Source of the DNA: CAZSXU01 sp964610505
GTDB lineage: Bacteria; Arandabacterota; Arandabacteria; JAGLYR01
Assembly (NCBI GenBank): GCA_964610505.1
Contig: CAZSXU010000048.1
Span: 1 to 13,135 of the forward strand
Direction of reading: 5' to 3'
DNA: 13,135 bases
This document shows, piece after piece, positions 13,102 through 13,135 of this stretch. The stretch's first letter is position 1. Each line of letters opens with the position of its first letter. The notes beneath the pieces are model-generated. The model searched no databases. It saw only the letters and a list, made by a program, of their open reading frames with translations, and had not been told where the DNA came from. A program made the position numbers and the translations under genes.

Positions 13102-13135
13102 AGTAGTATCGGGATTGGGTTGGCCGCCCACGGCC

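Noticed and set aside
1..13135. CRISPR arrays, tRNA or rRNA genes, transposases, phage genes
   Set aside because: None seen on either strand; repeats are too few or not spaced as a CRISPR array.

Overview
This window looks like a piece of a draft genome, probably metagenome-assembled, from an uncultivated GC-rich Gram-negative bacterium. The 100-N block at 6739-6838 marks a scaffold join. The gene mix is an ECF sigma/anti-sigma pair, a secreted carbohydrate-binding glycosidase-like protein, a DUF2723-like soluble domain, DUF2284 and an MTH1187-type protein. This suits a candidate phylum of the Planctomycetota/Hydrogenedentota/Eisenbacteria/Latescibacterota kind, but I cannot assign a phylum from the sequence.

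Left third, + strand: a YigZ/IMPACT-family protein (261-863); a signal-peptide TPR protein whose second half resembles the soluble tail of DUF2723 proteins (1023-2339); an ECF sigma factor (2406-3017); and its zinc-finger, membrane-anchored anti-sigma factor (3014-3475, overlapping the sigma gene by 4 nt). These converge on a - strand block. That block holds an MTH1187-family thiamine-binding protein overlapping a HypE/PurM-like AIR-synthase-fold protein (4903 to 3562), and a nitrilase overlapping a DUF2284 putative Fe-S protein (6738 to 5202; the nitrilase start lies in the gap).

Middle, - strand: a tightly coupled operon DinB-like > EamA transporter > secreted glycosidase-like protein > 3-methyladenine DNA glycosylase I (11065 to 7013). 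Its last three genes are joined by ATGA and GTGA overlaps, and a good extended -10 promoter lies upstream. Right end: a small secreted beta-rich protein with its own promoter, strong Shine-Dalgarno sequence and terminator (-), an Isf-like flavoprotein (+), and 546 nt without a gene but rich in repeats.

The most unusual signal is between the genes. About 145-170 nt of imperfectly palindromic sequence occurs three times (4989-5160; 6839-6982 in the opposite orientation; 12829-12986), with a possible short relative at 895-957. Each copy folds into a long outer stem, an inner stem and a conserved C-rich loop. Paired arms change together between copies, and the transition-type mismatches all become G-U pairs when one particular strand is read. 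I see no protein to explain it. It is a candidate undescribed structured RNA or a palindromic mobile repeat. One copy abuts the assembly gap, which such a repeat could have caused.
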